Translations under genes and position numbers: made by a program
Notes under the pieces: generated by a model
What the model saw: only the letters and a program-made list of their open reading frames with translations
The model's database searches: none
Told to the model about the DNA's origin: nothing
NCBI GenBank assembly: GCA_038042195.1
Contig: JBBTET010000061.1
Span: forward strand, 1 to 64,000
Length of the DNA: 64,000 nucleotides
DNA from: JACRIM01 sp038042195
Lineage (GTDB): Bacteria; Planctomycetota; Phycisphaerae; UBA1845; UTPLA1
Direction: 5' to 3'
Shown here: in pieces, positions 28,306 through 36,591 of the stretch
Position numbering within the stretch: the first letter of the stretch is position 1
How the letters are laid out: every line of letters starts with the position of its first letter

Positions 28306-28717
28306 GTTCTTTCTCCTCAAAGGGCTGGGACTCGGAAGTCGAAGGCCTTGACCGTAAGACAGTGTACCGCATGCCAGAACGCGGTTCAAAGACAAACGCG
28401 TTCAATTCGCCGCCCGAATGGTACTTACGGAAGGCGCGGAGGGGATGCGGCCGTCCGGAACGGGGTCCGGGCGATTGGGTCGCACTGCTGCGCAGGCGCC
28501 TAGTAGTCTTGCTCATCGCTTCAGTGCGGGGTGTGATTTGTGATAGGTTGTAGTTAGGTAATGAGTTGGGGCGCTTAATGACGTGGATTGGGCTGGTTTG
28601 AGTGCGGTGCGATTCGTGAATAGCTGAAATGGTGGGTTAGGAACAACCCGCCCTACTCGACTTGTTCAATTCTAGCGGTATTACAATTAACAGCCTTTTC
28701 TATTCTGCTTTAGGCGT
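28306..28717. other. Intergenic region with direct-repeat copy 2
   Basis: 412 bases without a gene; holds the promoter side of the HAF-repeat gene and the second 202-bp repeat. Confidence 0.6.
28457..28658 (+). repeat. 202-bp direct repeat, copy 2
   Basis: Same length and orientation as 26742-26943. Strongest blocks: GGGTCCGGGCGA, GTCGCACTG, GCGGTGCGATTCGTGAATAG and GAACAACCCGCCCTACTC. Confidence 0.8.
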
Positions 28718-29617
28718 TTATCCAGTTTCCGTATTTTTAGGGGGCGGTGGTCCATCTTCACCGGCTGGAGCGCCCTCTTGATTTTGGTTTGCGGCTGTCT
28801 TGCCGAGTTCTTCAACATAGCTCTTAATTCTCTTTTCCGCCCTAGTAGACGCCGCTCTTATTTGTTTTCGGCTCGTCTTGTATATGTCATCCAGCTTTTT
28901 TAGAACATGATCACCGACTATCAAGATAGAGCCTAACCTCGCTCCATGATAGACCATATCTGTCCCCGTGCCAACTCCTGGCGCAACTTCCGCGTGCCTT
29001 TTGGCGGCATATGTAAGCAGCAGCGTCTCAGGGAGCGGCTTATATCTCGTGTGCCCCGCAAACATCATCTGCGACATTGCGTGCCAGCTTCCAGCCCCTA
29101 TCGCGGCAAAGCCAACGCTGTTGTGACACCTAATATCTCCATTATCGGCTTCGTAAATGTGGGCACCGTACTCGTCCTTGCCAGCGAAAATTGTTGACAC
29201 TCCAAGAGCCGGGTAATTCAACAACTCTTTTGATATGTCTCTAATCAGCGCCGAGTCTAGTTCGTTTTGACGGGTTATGAAAGTATCATAGGTAAGCCCA
29301 AGCGGAGACAGGTACGCGTTTTCAGCTCTTGTTAAGAGGGCTTTGTTGTAATATTTTCTATGTAACTCAGCAACATCTTCGACTTTCCACCAATTTGTAG
29401 GCTCAGCCGTAATACGAGCCTGAATATCCCTATACACATTTTGAAGTATTTCGTCTTGTATATCAGAGTCGCCCGCCGTCATGGCGACTATGGACCCGGT
29501 TAGCTGTCTCAACTTGCTCCGCTCTGGCTCAAACTGAATGTCTCCAGCGGTCAACATGCGGTCAGACGCCCCAACCACTTGTGAGTTTTCGCAAATCGCG
29601 GCGATACATACAGTCAC
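28718..29617 (-). CDS. Proteasome-like Ntn hydrolase, stand-alone
   Basis: 299 residues starting at GTG, with GAGG eight bases upstream. After Met removal the N-terminus is Thr (TVCIAAICENSQ), the expected Ntn nucleophile. The Asp of GASDRMLTAGD and the Lys of ERSKLRQL are 16 residues apart, exactly as Asp17 and Lys33 in proteasome beta subunits. Further beta-subunit features: IVAMTAGDSD and AAIGAGSWHAMSQ. About 60 extra C-terminal residues are charged, then Pro-rich. No partner unfoldase, alpha subunit or Pup gene is nearby. G+C is lower than in the neighbours, suggesting transfer. Protease function is inferred, not shown. Confidence 0.8.
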   Translation of the reverse strand: MTVCIAAICENSQVVGASDRMLTAGDIQFEPERSKLRQLTGSIVAMTAGDSDIQDEILQNVYRDIQARITAEPTNWWKVEDVAELHRKYYNKALLTRAENAYLSPLGLTYDTFITRQNELDSALIRDISKELLNYPALGVSTIFAGKDEYGAHIYEADNGDIRCHNSVGFAAIGAGSWHAMSQMMFAGHTRYKPLPETLLLTYAAKRHAEVAPGVGTGTDMVYHGARLGSILIVGDHVLKKLDDIYKTSRKQIRAASTRAEKRIKSYVEELGKTAANQNQEGAPAGEDGPPPPKNTETG

Positions 29618-29944
29618 AGGATGGCCCTCGCGTGGCTTGGGTGTTGCCTGGCTAGCCTATCATACCCAAAAATCTCGTTTTCATGTTACCTGCCGTGAGG
29701 GGATATTTACCAACTACGCAGCGGCGGTAACACTCTGGATGCAGATGTAAACCTGAGCAATCTTATCATGTAGCGGCAGTCTTGTCCGCGGTTTGAAACC
29801 CTCACCCTGGCCCTCTCCCTCCGCCACGGCGGATGTTCCATCGGGGAGAGGGAAACGGGGGAGGGATATGGATATGGTGGTGCGTTTTTAACCAGTCCTA
29901 AAGGGCTGGGCTAGTAGCCCTTTGGGGAAGCCCCGTGAACCGGG
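29618..29944. other. Intergenic region between Ntn hydrolase and rhuM fragment
   Basis: 327 bases, no gene. Contains the hairpin-type repeat at 29799-29863 and a small GGGCT/AGCCC hairpin at about 29905-29925. Confidence 0.6.
29799..29863 (+). repeat. CCCTCTCCC-type hairpin repeat, copy 1
   Basis: CCTCACCCTGGCCCTCTCCC, then GGGGAGAGGG about 22 bases later, forming a stem-loop. A closely similar element is at 30617-30655. Confidence 0.7.
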
Positions 29945-30469
29945 CTAAGTGATGCTGGTGGCGAAGATATCCAAGACCTTCTGATAGAACCGGCGCTCGG
30001 AGGAGCGAATGTCGCGGATGCGCTCCAGCAGTTCGTCGAAGTAATCCTTTTGGCCCTTGCCCGGCGGGTTCTTGAGCCGCTCGTCGTCCATGGTGAACCC
30101 CTTGACGAGGTATTCACTCAGGCGGGCGGTGGCCCATTGGCGGAATTGGGTGCCGCGATGGCTGCGGACGCGGTAGCCGACGGCGAGGATTGCGGGGAGG
30201 CTGTAATGGCGGAGGGTGCGGGAGACTTGACGTTCGCCTTCGGAACGAACTTGTAAGTAATCCTTACAAGTTGCTTCCTCGACCAGCTCTCCTTCCTCGT
30301 AAATCGATTTAAGGTGGAGCGTTACGTTCTGAGGAGTCGTCTGAAATAGCTCCGCGATCAGCGCCTGCGTTAGCCAGATCGTTTCATTCTCGAATCGGCA
30401 CTGGATGCGCGTGCGGCCGTCCTCGGTTTGGTAGAGGACGATTTCGGATTGTGGGGTTTCGTCGGGCAT
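29945..30469 (-). pseudogene. rhuM: RhuM family protein, C-terminally truncated
   Basis: 174 residues matching the N-terminal domain of RhuM/virulence-RhuM proteins: IVLYQTEDGRTRIQCRFENE, IWLTQALIAELF, then HYSLPAILAVGYRVRS and RGTQFRQWATARLSEYLVKG. Intact family members run to about 330 residues; here the frame stops in ILDIFATSIT-like sequence (QKVLDIFATSIT), just where the family continues. The sequence after the stop is a repeat-like hairpin region, so the 3' half appears lost. RhuM proteins are often found in mobile or accessory islands; their biochemical role is unsettled. Confidence 0.8.
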
Positions 30470-30616
30470 TGAGAGGGATTGTGGGAAGGGGCGGTGGGGG
30501 AGTCAAAGGGGGGAGGCGCGGGAATGGATTCCCGGAATGGTGCGTGCGAGAGGGGATTGTCTCCCAGGCGACTCTACGACACGCACGAGCGGGCACGAGC
30601 GGTTATTCTCACATGT

Positions 30617-30655
30617 ACCCTCACCCCGGCCCTCTCCCACGAGGAGAGGGGGAGG
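30617..30655 (+). repeat. CCCTCTCCC-type hairpin repeat, copy 2
   Basis: CCCTCACCCCGGCCCTCTCC, short loop, GGAGAGGG; the same orientation as copy 1. The two flank the rhuM fragment. Confidence 0.7.
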
Positions 30656-30679
30656 ACGTTGGGGCGAATGGATGGTGAC

Positions 30680-31987
30680 ATGAGCAATTTGTTGATTCGC
30701 AACGGGCGGGTGATTGATCCATCGCAGGGGATCGACAAGACGGCGGACGTTTTGATAGAGAATGGGCGGATCGCGGCTATTGGGGGCGGGCTGACGGCGG
30801 CGAGAGGTTCGACGATTGATGCGATGGGGCAGATTGTTTGTCCGGGGCTGATCGACATGCATGTTCATCTGCGTGAGCCGGGCAATGAGGATGCCGAGAC
30901 GATTGCCAGCGGGTCGGCGGCGGCGGTGGCGGGGGGGTTTACGTCCATTGCTTGTATGCCGAACACGCAGCCGGCGGTGGACAACGAGGCGATGGTGGAG
31001 TTCGTTTTGCGGCAGGCGGCGCGGGCGGGGTTGTGCAACGTGTATCCCATTGGGGCGATTACCAAACGGCGCGAGGGCAAGGAACTGGCTGAGATGGGGC
31101 AGATGGTGCGCGCGGGGGCTGTGGGGTTCAGCGACGACGGCGCGGGCGTGGCCGATACGACGGTGATGCTGCGGGCGTTGCAGTATGCGAAGATGTTTGA
31201 CAAGCCGCTCATTCAGCATTGCGAGGATGGATCGTTGGCCGAGGGCGGCTGCATGAACTCGGGGCCGACGGCGTTGCGGCTGGGGTTGCCGGGCATTCCG
31301 GCGATGGCCGAGGAGATGATGATCCAGCGGGACTTGCTCATCGCGGCGAACACGCAGGGGCGTTATCACGTGGCGCATATCTCGACGGCGGGGGCGGTGC
31401 AGCTGGTGCGTGAAGGGAAGCGGCGGAAGGTGTCGGTGACGACGGAGGTGTGCCCGCATCACTTGCTACTGACGGATGATTGTTGCGACACGTATGACAC
31501 GAATTATAAGATGAACCCGCCGCTGCGGTCGGAGTCGGACGTGGAGGCGTGCATCGCGGGGGTGGTGGATGGGACGATTGATTGTATGGTGACGGACCAC
31601 GCCCCGCATGATCGGGCGCGGAAGGAACTGGACTTTCAGAATGCGCCGTTTGGGATCGTGGGGTTGGAGGTGGCGCTGGGGTTGTTTGTGAAGGCGTTAG
31701 TGGCACCGGGGCACTTGGATTGGTCGGGGCTGATCCAACGAATGACGACAAATCCGGCAAGGATTCTTGGTCTGGCAAAGGGGACGCTTCAGGTGGGCGC
31801 CGATGCGGATGTGACGGTCATCGACCCGGATCGGTCGTGGATGGTCGATCTGACGGAGTTTCGGGGGTTGAGCCGCAATTGCCCGTATGAGGGGTGGGAA
31901 CTCACAGGCCGGGCGACGCACACCATTGTCGGGGGTAGGCTGGTTTTTGCCCTCGATTCGGCGGTCAGTGGCGTCCAGACCGCTTGA
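30680..31987 (+). CDS. pyrC: Dihydroorotase
   Basis: 435 residues; third step of pyrimidine synthesis, cyclising carbamoyl aspartate. Class I (longer) dihydroorotase features: zinc ligands in DMHVHLREPGNEDAETIASG, IQHCEDGSL, HVAHISTAGA and catalytic Asp in TDHAPHDRARKELDF. The start at 30680 (MSNLLIRNGRVIDPSQG) fits the family N-terminus; ATGs at 30668/30671 would add three or four residues and upstream sequence is repeat. No neighbouring pyrB, although the two often pair. Confidence 0.95.
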   Translation: MSNLLIRNGRVIDPSQGIDKTADVLIENGRIAAIGGGLTAARGSTIDAMGQIVCPGLIDMHVHLREPGNEDAETIASGSAAAVAGGFTSIACMPNTQPAVDNEAMVEFVLRQAARAGLCNVYPIGAITKRREGKELAEMGQMVRAGAVGFSDDGAGVADTTVMLRALQYAKMFDKPLIQHCEDGSLAEGGCMNSGPTALRLGLPGIPAMAEEMMIQRDLLIAANTQGRYHVAHISTAGAVQLVREGKRRKVSVTTEVCPHHLLLTDDCCDTYDTNYKMNPPLRSESDVEACIAGVVDGTIDCMVTDHAPHDRARKELDFQNAPFGIVGLEVALGLFVKALVAPGHLDWSGLIQRMTTNPARILGLAKGTLQVGADADVTVIDPDRSWMVDLTEFRGLSRNCPYEGWELTGRATHTIVGGRLVFALDSAVSGVQTA

Positions 31988-32039
31988 AACCGGGGGATTG
32001 GTTCACTCCAAAAGGTGCTCTTGCGTCTCCAGTTTTACT

Positions 32040-32067
32040 TTGACCACCGGGGACTTCGTGGTACAAT
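32040..32067 (+). promoter_or_regulatory. Possible promoter of the PilZ gene
   Basis: TTGACC (32040-32045), 16-base spacer, TACAAT (32062-32067). It would give an unusually long leader of about 170 bases before the ATG at 32244. Confidence 0.45.
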
Positions 32068-32243
32068 CCCGACCGTGATGGCAAGGTTGTGCTGAGGGTT
32101 CGCTTCGACGCGATTCGTGTCACACATGAAGTGGGGAATGACGCTCGCCGTCTCGCCGTGAGGTGTGCGATGAGCCTCGTTGGCATTGCGTGAGTCGTCG
32201 TTCGCGCGATTGGCGCGAAGCTGGACGACCACAGGAGACCCAC

Positions 32244-32672
32244 ATGGCCGCTCAACTTCCAACTCCGATTCCCGTTGGCTCGCCGTTCGTTGCTGATCCA
32301 CCGACGTTTGATCGGTGGGGACTGGGGTTCTCCAAGTCTCATCGGGTGGACCAGCGCGACTATTCGCGCGTTGCCATCATGCGAGACATCTGGCTGATGG
32401 ATCGTCAGACGAACTCGGTGTTGCGGTGTCGCACGAATGACATTTCCGATGCCGGGCTTCATGCCAGTGCGCCGATCGGCTTTGGTCTGGCGGTGGGGCA
32501 GCGGTATGAGATGCGCGTGGGCAACGATGACGCGCCGCGCGGGATTTCGGCCGTGATGGCCAAGAGCCTGGGGTATGGCACGGTGATTCGCACGGAGATG
32601 CACGTCGGCGGTGATTTGGATCGGATCGGATTTGCGATTCGGTTTGACGTTCCGCAGTTGATTGATGTGTGA
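32244..32672 (+). CDS. PilZ domain protein (probable c-di-GMP receptor)
   Basis: 142 residues from the ATG preceded by AGGAG. The c-di-GMP-binding pattern appears as an Arg-rich segment HRVDQRDYSRVAI (RxxxR) followed by TNDISDAGLHAS (D/N-x-S-x-x-G). A beta-barrel follows, ending near GFAIRFDV. Single-domain protein; likely a c-di-GMP-responsive adaptor. It converges on motB-motA, which fits a role in motility control, and a diguanylate cyclase with an intact I-site lies 9 kb away. Confidence 0.8.
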   Translation: MAAQLPTPIPVGSPFVADPPTFDRWGLGFSKSHRVDQRDYSRVAIMRDIWLMDRQTNSVLRCRTNDISDAGLHASAPIGFGLAVGQRYEMRVGNDDAPRGISAVMAKSLGYGTVIRTEMHVGGDLDRIGFAIRFDVPQLIDV

Positions 32673-32684
32673 GGCCGCTCCCAG

Positions 32685-33536
32685 CTACTTTCCGTGGAGC
32701 ATCGGCTCGTTGGAGATGTCTTCTTCTTCGGGCATGTAGGTGGGCATGACCATGTCGGTCGGGAAGACTTCCACTCGTTCATTTTCGCTTTGAGCGGCCT
32801 TGTCGTAGGCCAGTGGTTTGACGCGGTCGTTGTCCTTGCAGGCGACGATGCGAATCTGCCGCCAGTCGACTCCATTTTCAGCCAGCACATTCGCGACGGC
32901 CAGGGCACGGTCGAATGAGAGCTTCATGGCCTTTGAGGTGTCGCCATAGGCTTCGGCGGCGCTGGCGTGGCCGCGCAATTCGAGGATGGTCTTAACCCCT
33001 GTGAAGTGTTTGGCGATTTGGGCGGCCCTCTCGCGACTGGTGACGTCCAATTCAGAGGAGTTGTCGGCGAAGGAGACCGAACCGGCTGGTTTGCGGTAAT
33101 TCGTGGTGCGAATGGACTGCACCTCGTGTTTGTTGCCACTAATGCCGGGGTCGAGCGTGAAGCCCTCTTTGGCGCGTTCGAGGACGCGCTTAATGAGGGG
33201 CAGCTCATTGGGGTTGAGTGAATTGATGTCGACTGGATTGTGAAAGGCCTCGCGGAGGGCGATGGCCAGGTCGAGCATGTTGTTGCTGGCGATGCTCGGG
33301 GAGGAGGTTTCGCCCTTGCCGCCATTCCCGCTGCTGGCGGGCTTGGCCATGTTCATGGCGAGAAGGATGACGAAGAATCCCATCATGAGGGTGACGTTGT
33401 CGGCGAAGGATATGAGCCACTCCGGCGCGCCCTCATGGTGTTCCTCGTGGCTGCCGCCGTGAGCGCCGCCGCCACCGTGGGAGCCGTGGTGGTCCTTCTT
33501 GCCTTCCTCTTTTTTATCGTGCTCGTGGTCGGACAC
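32685..33536 (-). CDS. motB: Flagellar stator protein MotB-like
   Basis: 283 residues, GTG start at 33536. Very His/Gly-rich cytoplasmic N-terminus (residues 1-36), then EWLISFADNVTLMMGFFVIL with the proton-channel Asp, a plug/linker, and a C-terminal OmpA-like peptidoglycan-binding domain (FADNSSELD, LELRGHASAAEAYGDT, SFDRALAVANVL). Stator partner of the MotA encoded 49 bases upstream on the same strand. No other flagellar gene is in the window. Confidence 0.9.
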   Translation of the reverse strand: MSDHEHDKKEEGKKDHHGSHGGGGAHGGSHEEHHEGAPEWLISFADNVTLMMGFFVILLAMNMAKPASSGNGGKGETSSPSIASNNMLDLAIALREAFHNPVDINSLNPNELPLIKRVLERAKEGFTLDPGISGNKHEVQSIRTTNYRKPAGSVSFADNSSELDVTSRERAAQIAKHFTGVKTILELRGHASAAEAYGDTSKAMKLSFDRALAVANVLAENGVDWRQIRIVACKDNDRVKPLAYDKAAQSENERVEVFPTDMVMPTYMPEEEDISNEPMLHGK

Positions 33537-33585
33537 GGTGGATCCCTAGATTCGTTGGTCATGGTCGATGGTGTTACGACGGTCC

Positions 33586-34374
33586 TTAGGCCGCCGTCTG
33601 CAACTTGGCGCGGGCCGACACGGGGACGAAGGCCAGCATTTTCTCGACGGTGATGCGCGGGTTGTCGCCGTTCATGATCGAGAGAATGCCTTGCAAGACC
33701 ATCTCGCGATTCTGCATTTCCTGTGAGGAACGAACACCGAGCTTGTCGCCGATCGGCCCGCAGACCGCGTTGGCGACGATGGTTCCGTACATGGTGGCGC
33801 ACACCGCGACGGCGAGCATCTTACCCATCGCGCCGATGGAGCCGCCTTCGAGATTGCCGAACATGCCGATCTGCCCGACGAGCGTGCCGACGAGTCCATA
33901 GCCGGGGCCGTACACCTTGATGAGGTCGAAGAACTTCTTGCCAGCCTTGTGGCGTTCCTGCATGGCCATGATTTCCATTCGAAGCGTCTGTTCGACCGTG
34001 CCGGGGTCCATGCCGTCGATGGTCATGCGCAGGCCGGCGGCCAGAAAGGGATCGGATTCCTTGATCTTGCCGTAGTCTCCTTCCAACGCGAGGATGCCTT
34101 CCCGGCGGGCCTTGTCGGCGATATCGCCAATGACCTTGGCCGCCTCGGCGGGGCTTCGACCTTTATTGAACATGAAACACTTCAGCCACCCCATCATGCA
34201 TTTGAGCTGGCTCATGGGCATGGCCATGAAGGCGACGCTGATGCTGCCGCCGAAGACCATGAAGACGCCTTCCGAGGAGTAGAACATGGCCCAGTGACCG
34301 TGACTGGCTTCGTATCCGACGAAACCCAGACAGCCGGCACCGATGAGTATTCCAATGAGACTTGCAATGTCCAT
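33586..34374 (-). CDS. motA: Flagellar stator protein MotA
   Basis: 262 residues, four transmembrane helices. ASLIGILIGAGCLGFVGYE at the start, the large cytoplasmic loop with charged segments (RREGILALEGDYGKIKESD), and YGPGYGLVGTLVGQIGMFGN containing the conserved Pro of helix 3. Start ATG follows AGGA. Cotranscribed with motB. PomA-type (sodium) versus proton coupling cannot be decided by eye. Confidence 0.92.
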   Translation of the reverse strand: MDIASLIGILIGAGCLGFVGYEASHGHWAMFYSSEGVFMVFGGSISVAFMAMPMSQLKCMMGWLKCFMFNKGRSPAEAAKVIGDIADKARREGILALEGDYGKIKESDPFLAAGLRMTIDGMDPGTVEQTLRMEIMAMQERHKAGKKFFDLIKVYGPGYGLVGTLVGQIGMFGNLEGGSIGAMGKMLAVAVCATMYGTIVANAVCGPIGDKLGVRSSQEMQNREMVLQGILSIMNGDNPRITVEKMLAFVPVSARAKLQTAA

Positions 34375-34520
34375 AGCTTCCTCGATCCCTCCGTCGCACC
34401 CCGAGTGTTTGCCCTGGGTACACGCGCTTCCGCGTCAATCATCGGTGTGAGGGCGATGTGGGCTGAGAAAATAGGGTCGCTGTCGTCATCCACGGCGGAT
34501 TTTCGGGCGGTGATTTCGGT

Positions 34521-34550
34521 TGAAGATTAGTGGACCACGACTGTATAATA
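34521..34550 (+). promoter_or_regulatory. Promoter of the M43 metalloprotease gene
   Basis: TTGAAG (34521-34526), 18-base spacer, TATAAT (34545-34550). Predicted start near 34557, which argues against translation from the upstream frame beginning at 34530. Confidence 0.6.
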
Positions 34551-34583
34551 GATTTGCGTTACCCCCTATTGGCGAAAGAAAAA

Positions 34584-35807
34584 ATGAAGATGCTCCACGA
34601 TGCCGGACGGTGCGTTTGCCTCTTGCTTACGTTTGTGTATGGTGCTTGCGCGGTACCGACGCTGTACGCGGAAGAGTCTTACGAATGCGGCACGGTTATC
34701 AGTCCGGTGGAGGCGGCGCGCCTGAAAGAGATTGATCGGAATATCGGGCACCATGCAGTTCAGCGCGGAACACAGGTTTATTATGTGCCCCTTGTATTCC
34801 ACGTCGTTCGGCAGTCCAACGGAACCGGGGGTCTGACACCGGCACAGGTGTGCGAGGCGCTCGATTTGCTTGACTCGTCCTACCTGGCGATGAACATCCA
34901 GTTTTTCCTGATGGGGCCGGTGGATTACATCAACAGCGACGCCTTTTATCTCAATATCGATACGCTGGCGGAAATCAACACCCTGCGAACGACGAATCTC
35001 ATTCCGACGGCGATCAACATTTATTTCACGCCGAATCTGAGCTATGAAAGTGGCTCGTTGTGCGGCATCTCGGCGTTCACCACCAGTAGCGTGCAGTCCA
35101 TCGCCATGCGGAACAGTTGTTCTCCCCCGGGGAACTACTCGACGTTACCGCACGAAGTCGGGCACTATTTTAATCTTTACCATACGCATGAAACCGCATT
35201 TGGAGCCGAGTTTGTCAACGGCGCGAATTGCTCCACGCGCGGCGACCTCGTCTGCGATACGCCTGCCGACCCAAACCTCGGGACGGGCAATGTCACGGCA
35301 GCTCCTGCCTGCGTGTACACTGGGACTACGCTTGATCCGAATGGGCAATCGTATTCACCGGACACCAAGAACTATCTGTCGTATTCGTTGAAGGCGTGCC
35401 GCGATCATTTCTCATCAGGGCAGGACGCGAGGGCCTATAACACGCTCGTCAATCTGCGCCCCGAGCTGGCATTCACGGAGTTGCCCGGGCCGGTTGATTG
35501 CAACGGTAATAGCGTGCGTGATGGATGCGACATCGCCCAGGGATCGAGCGCTGATTGCGACGCCAACGGCCTACCGGATGAGTGTCAGGCGGACTGCGAT
35601 GCCGACGGGTTGATCGACGGGTGCGATCTCAAGGGGGACATTAATCTGGACTCGGCAATAGACAACGCCGATCTTTCGACCTTTGTCAACGTACTTCTGG
35701 GATTAGATGACATTCCGACACATGTAGAGCAGTCGGAAATGAACTGTGACGCGGTGATAAATGGTAGCGACATTCCGGGCTTCGTCGGGGCATTCACCGG
35801 ATTCTGA
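34584..35807 (+). CDS. Secreted M43 (pappalysin-like) metalloprotease with dockerin-like C-terminus
   Basis: 407 residues. Signal peptide (VCLLLTFVYGACAVPTLYA). Zinc motif HEVGHYFNLYHTH (HExxHxxxxxH) near residue 190 and a conserved NYLSYSLKACRDHFSSGQ region downstream fit the M43 cytophagalysin/pappalysin family. After about residue 310 comes a Cys/Asp-rich calcium spacer (CNGNSVRDGCDIA, CDANGLPDEC) and a dockerin-like pair (GDINLDSAIDNADLS, MNCDAVINGSDIPG). Start ATG 34584 (or 34590) lies downstream of the predicted transcription start. An exported endopeptidase; substrate unknown. Confidence 0.88.
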   Translation: MKMLHDAGRCVCLLLTFVYGACAVPTLYAEESYECGTVISPVEAARLKEIDRNIGHHAVQRGTQVYYVPLVFHVVRQSNGTGGLTPAQVCEALDLLDSSYLAMNIQFFLMGPVDYINSDAFYLNIDTLAEINTLRTTNLIPTAINIYFTPNLSYESGSLCGISAFTTSSVQSIAMRNSCSPPGNYSTLPHEVGHYFNLYHTHETAFGAEFVNGANCSTRGDLVCDTPADPNLGTGNVTAAPACVYTGTTLDPNGQSYSPDTKNYLSYSLKACRDHFSSGQDARAYNTLVNLRPELAFTELPGPVDCNGNSVRDGCDIAQGSSADCDANGLPDECQADCDADGLIDGCDLKGDINLDSAIDNADLSTFVNVLLGLDDIPTHVEQSEMNCDAVINGSDIPGFVGAFTGF

Positions 35808-35992
35808 GTACCCGGCCTGCGATGGGGCGTGGGCGGCATCATCCTGCCCCCCCCCGTGACAGTGAGAGATTCTCCGCATACATGGGTGGTTATCCGCGTT
35901 TTTTTGTCATCGGGTCAAACATGGAATAACGTCAGCCCAGATGTATGGTGGCACGCCGTTTGCTACAAGATACGATCGGGAGGTGATGTCCC

Positions 35993-36199
35993 ATGACACT
36001 TCGTTGGTTTCATTTGGTGTTTCTGTTGATCGTGATGATCGGGGCCGATATGTTCGGGGCCTATGCCTTCTATCATTTCGGGCGCGGTGGGGAACCGCTG
36101 ATATTGGCGCTCGGAGGCATGAGTCTCGTGGCAGGTCTTGGGCTTGCTGCCTACGTCGCCTGGCTGGTGAGGAAGTTGGACGTGGCTGGGATACGATAG
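35993..36199 (+). CDS. Small two-helix membrane protein, 68 aa
   Basis: 68 residues with two hydrophobic helices (FHLVFLLIVMIGADMFGAYA and LALGGMSLVAGLGLAAYVAW) separated by a short RGGEP turn. Very good ribosome site GGAGGTGATG before the ATG. No family recognised. It stands alone after the M43 gene. Confidence 0.7.
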   Translation: MTLRWFHLVFLLIVMIGADMFGAYAFYHFGRGGEPLILALGGMSLVAGLGLAAYVAWLVRKLDVAGIR

Positions 36200-36271
36200 T
36201 CGCGCAACGGCCTCCTTCGAGCGACACATCCATTGGCGTCACGCTCGGCGAAGGGGCGATGCGTTATTTGT

Positions 36272-36451
36272 TCACGCACACTTGCTCAAGAGCTTTTCTT
36301 GCAGGGCGATGAGCATGTCACGGGATTTTTCCAGGTCATGTCGGAATTCGCGAGCGTCGGTGTGGTGGATTTCCGGGCCAAGCTCCTCGATGCGGTTTTC
36401 GACGAGTTCCTCGATCAACTTCAACTCTTGCTGTGTCAATTCGACGTTCAT
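36272..36451 (-). CDS. Small helical protein, 59 aa
   Basis: 59 residues, beginning MNVELTQQELKLIEELVENR and ending LLSKCA. Nearly all charged helix, suggesting a coiled coil; the segment EIHHTDAREFRHDLE recurs in small uncharacterised planctomycete proteins as far as I recall. GGAGGT lies seven bases before the ATG, good evidence that the gene is real despite its size. Divergent from the SDR gene. Confidence 0.75.
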   Translation of the reverse strand: MNVELTQQELKLIEELVENRIEELGPEIHHTDAREFRHDLEKSRDMLIALQEKLLSKCA

Positions 36452-36591
36452 GACAGTACCTCCGCTTGGGGCGACCAGGGGTCACGGTTGATGTCTGCCT
36501 TACTCCGTTCGTCCGCCCATGCAACTTGCAACCAGCGTGCCACGACGAATGGGCTGGGGTACTATGTTGCTCCTTCGTAAGGAGACTAGGT

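Noticed and set aside
26742..28658. Composite transposon
   Set aside because: The flanking repeats encode no transposase and have no terminal inverted repeats that I could see; reported only as direct repeats.
35852..35861. Run of C as a phase-variable tract
   Set aside because: It lies between genes, downstream of the M43 stop, with no obvious promoter or reading frame to switch.
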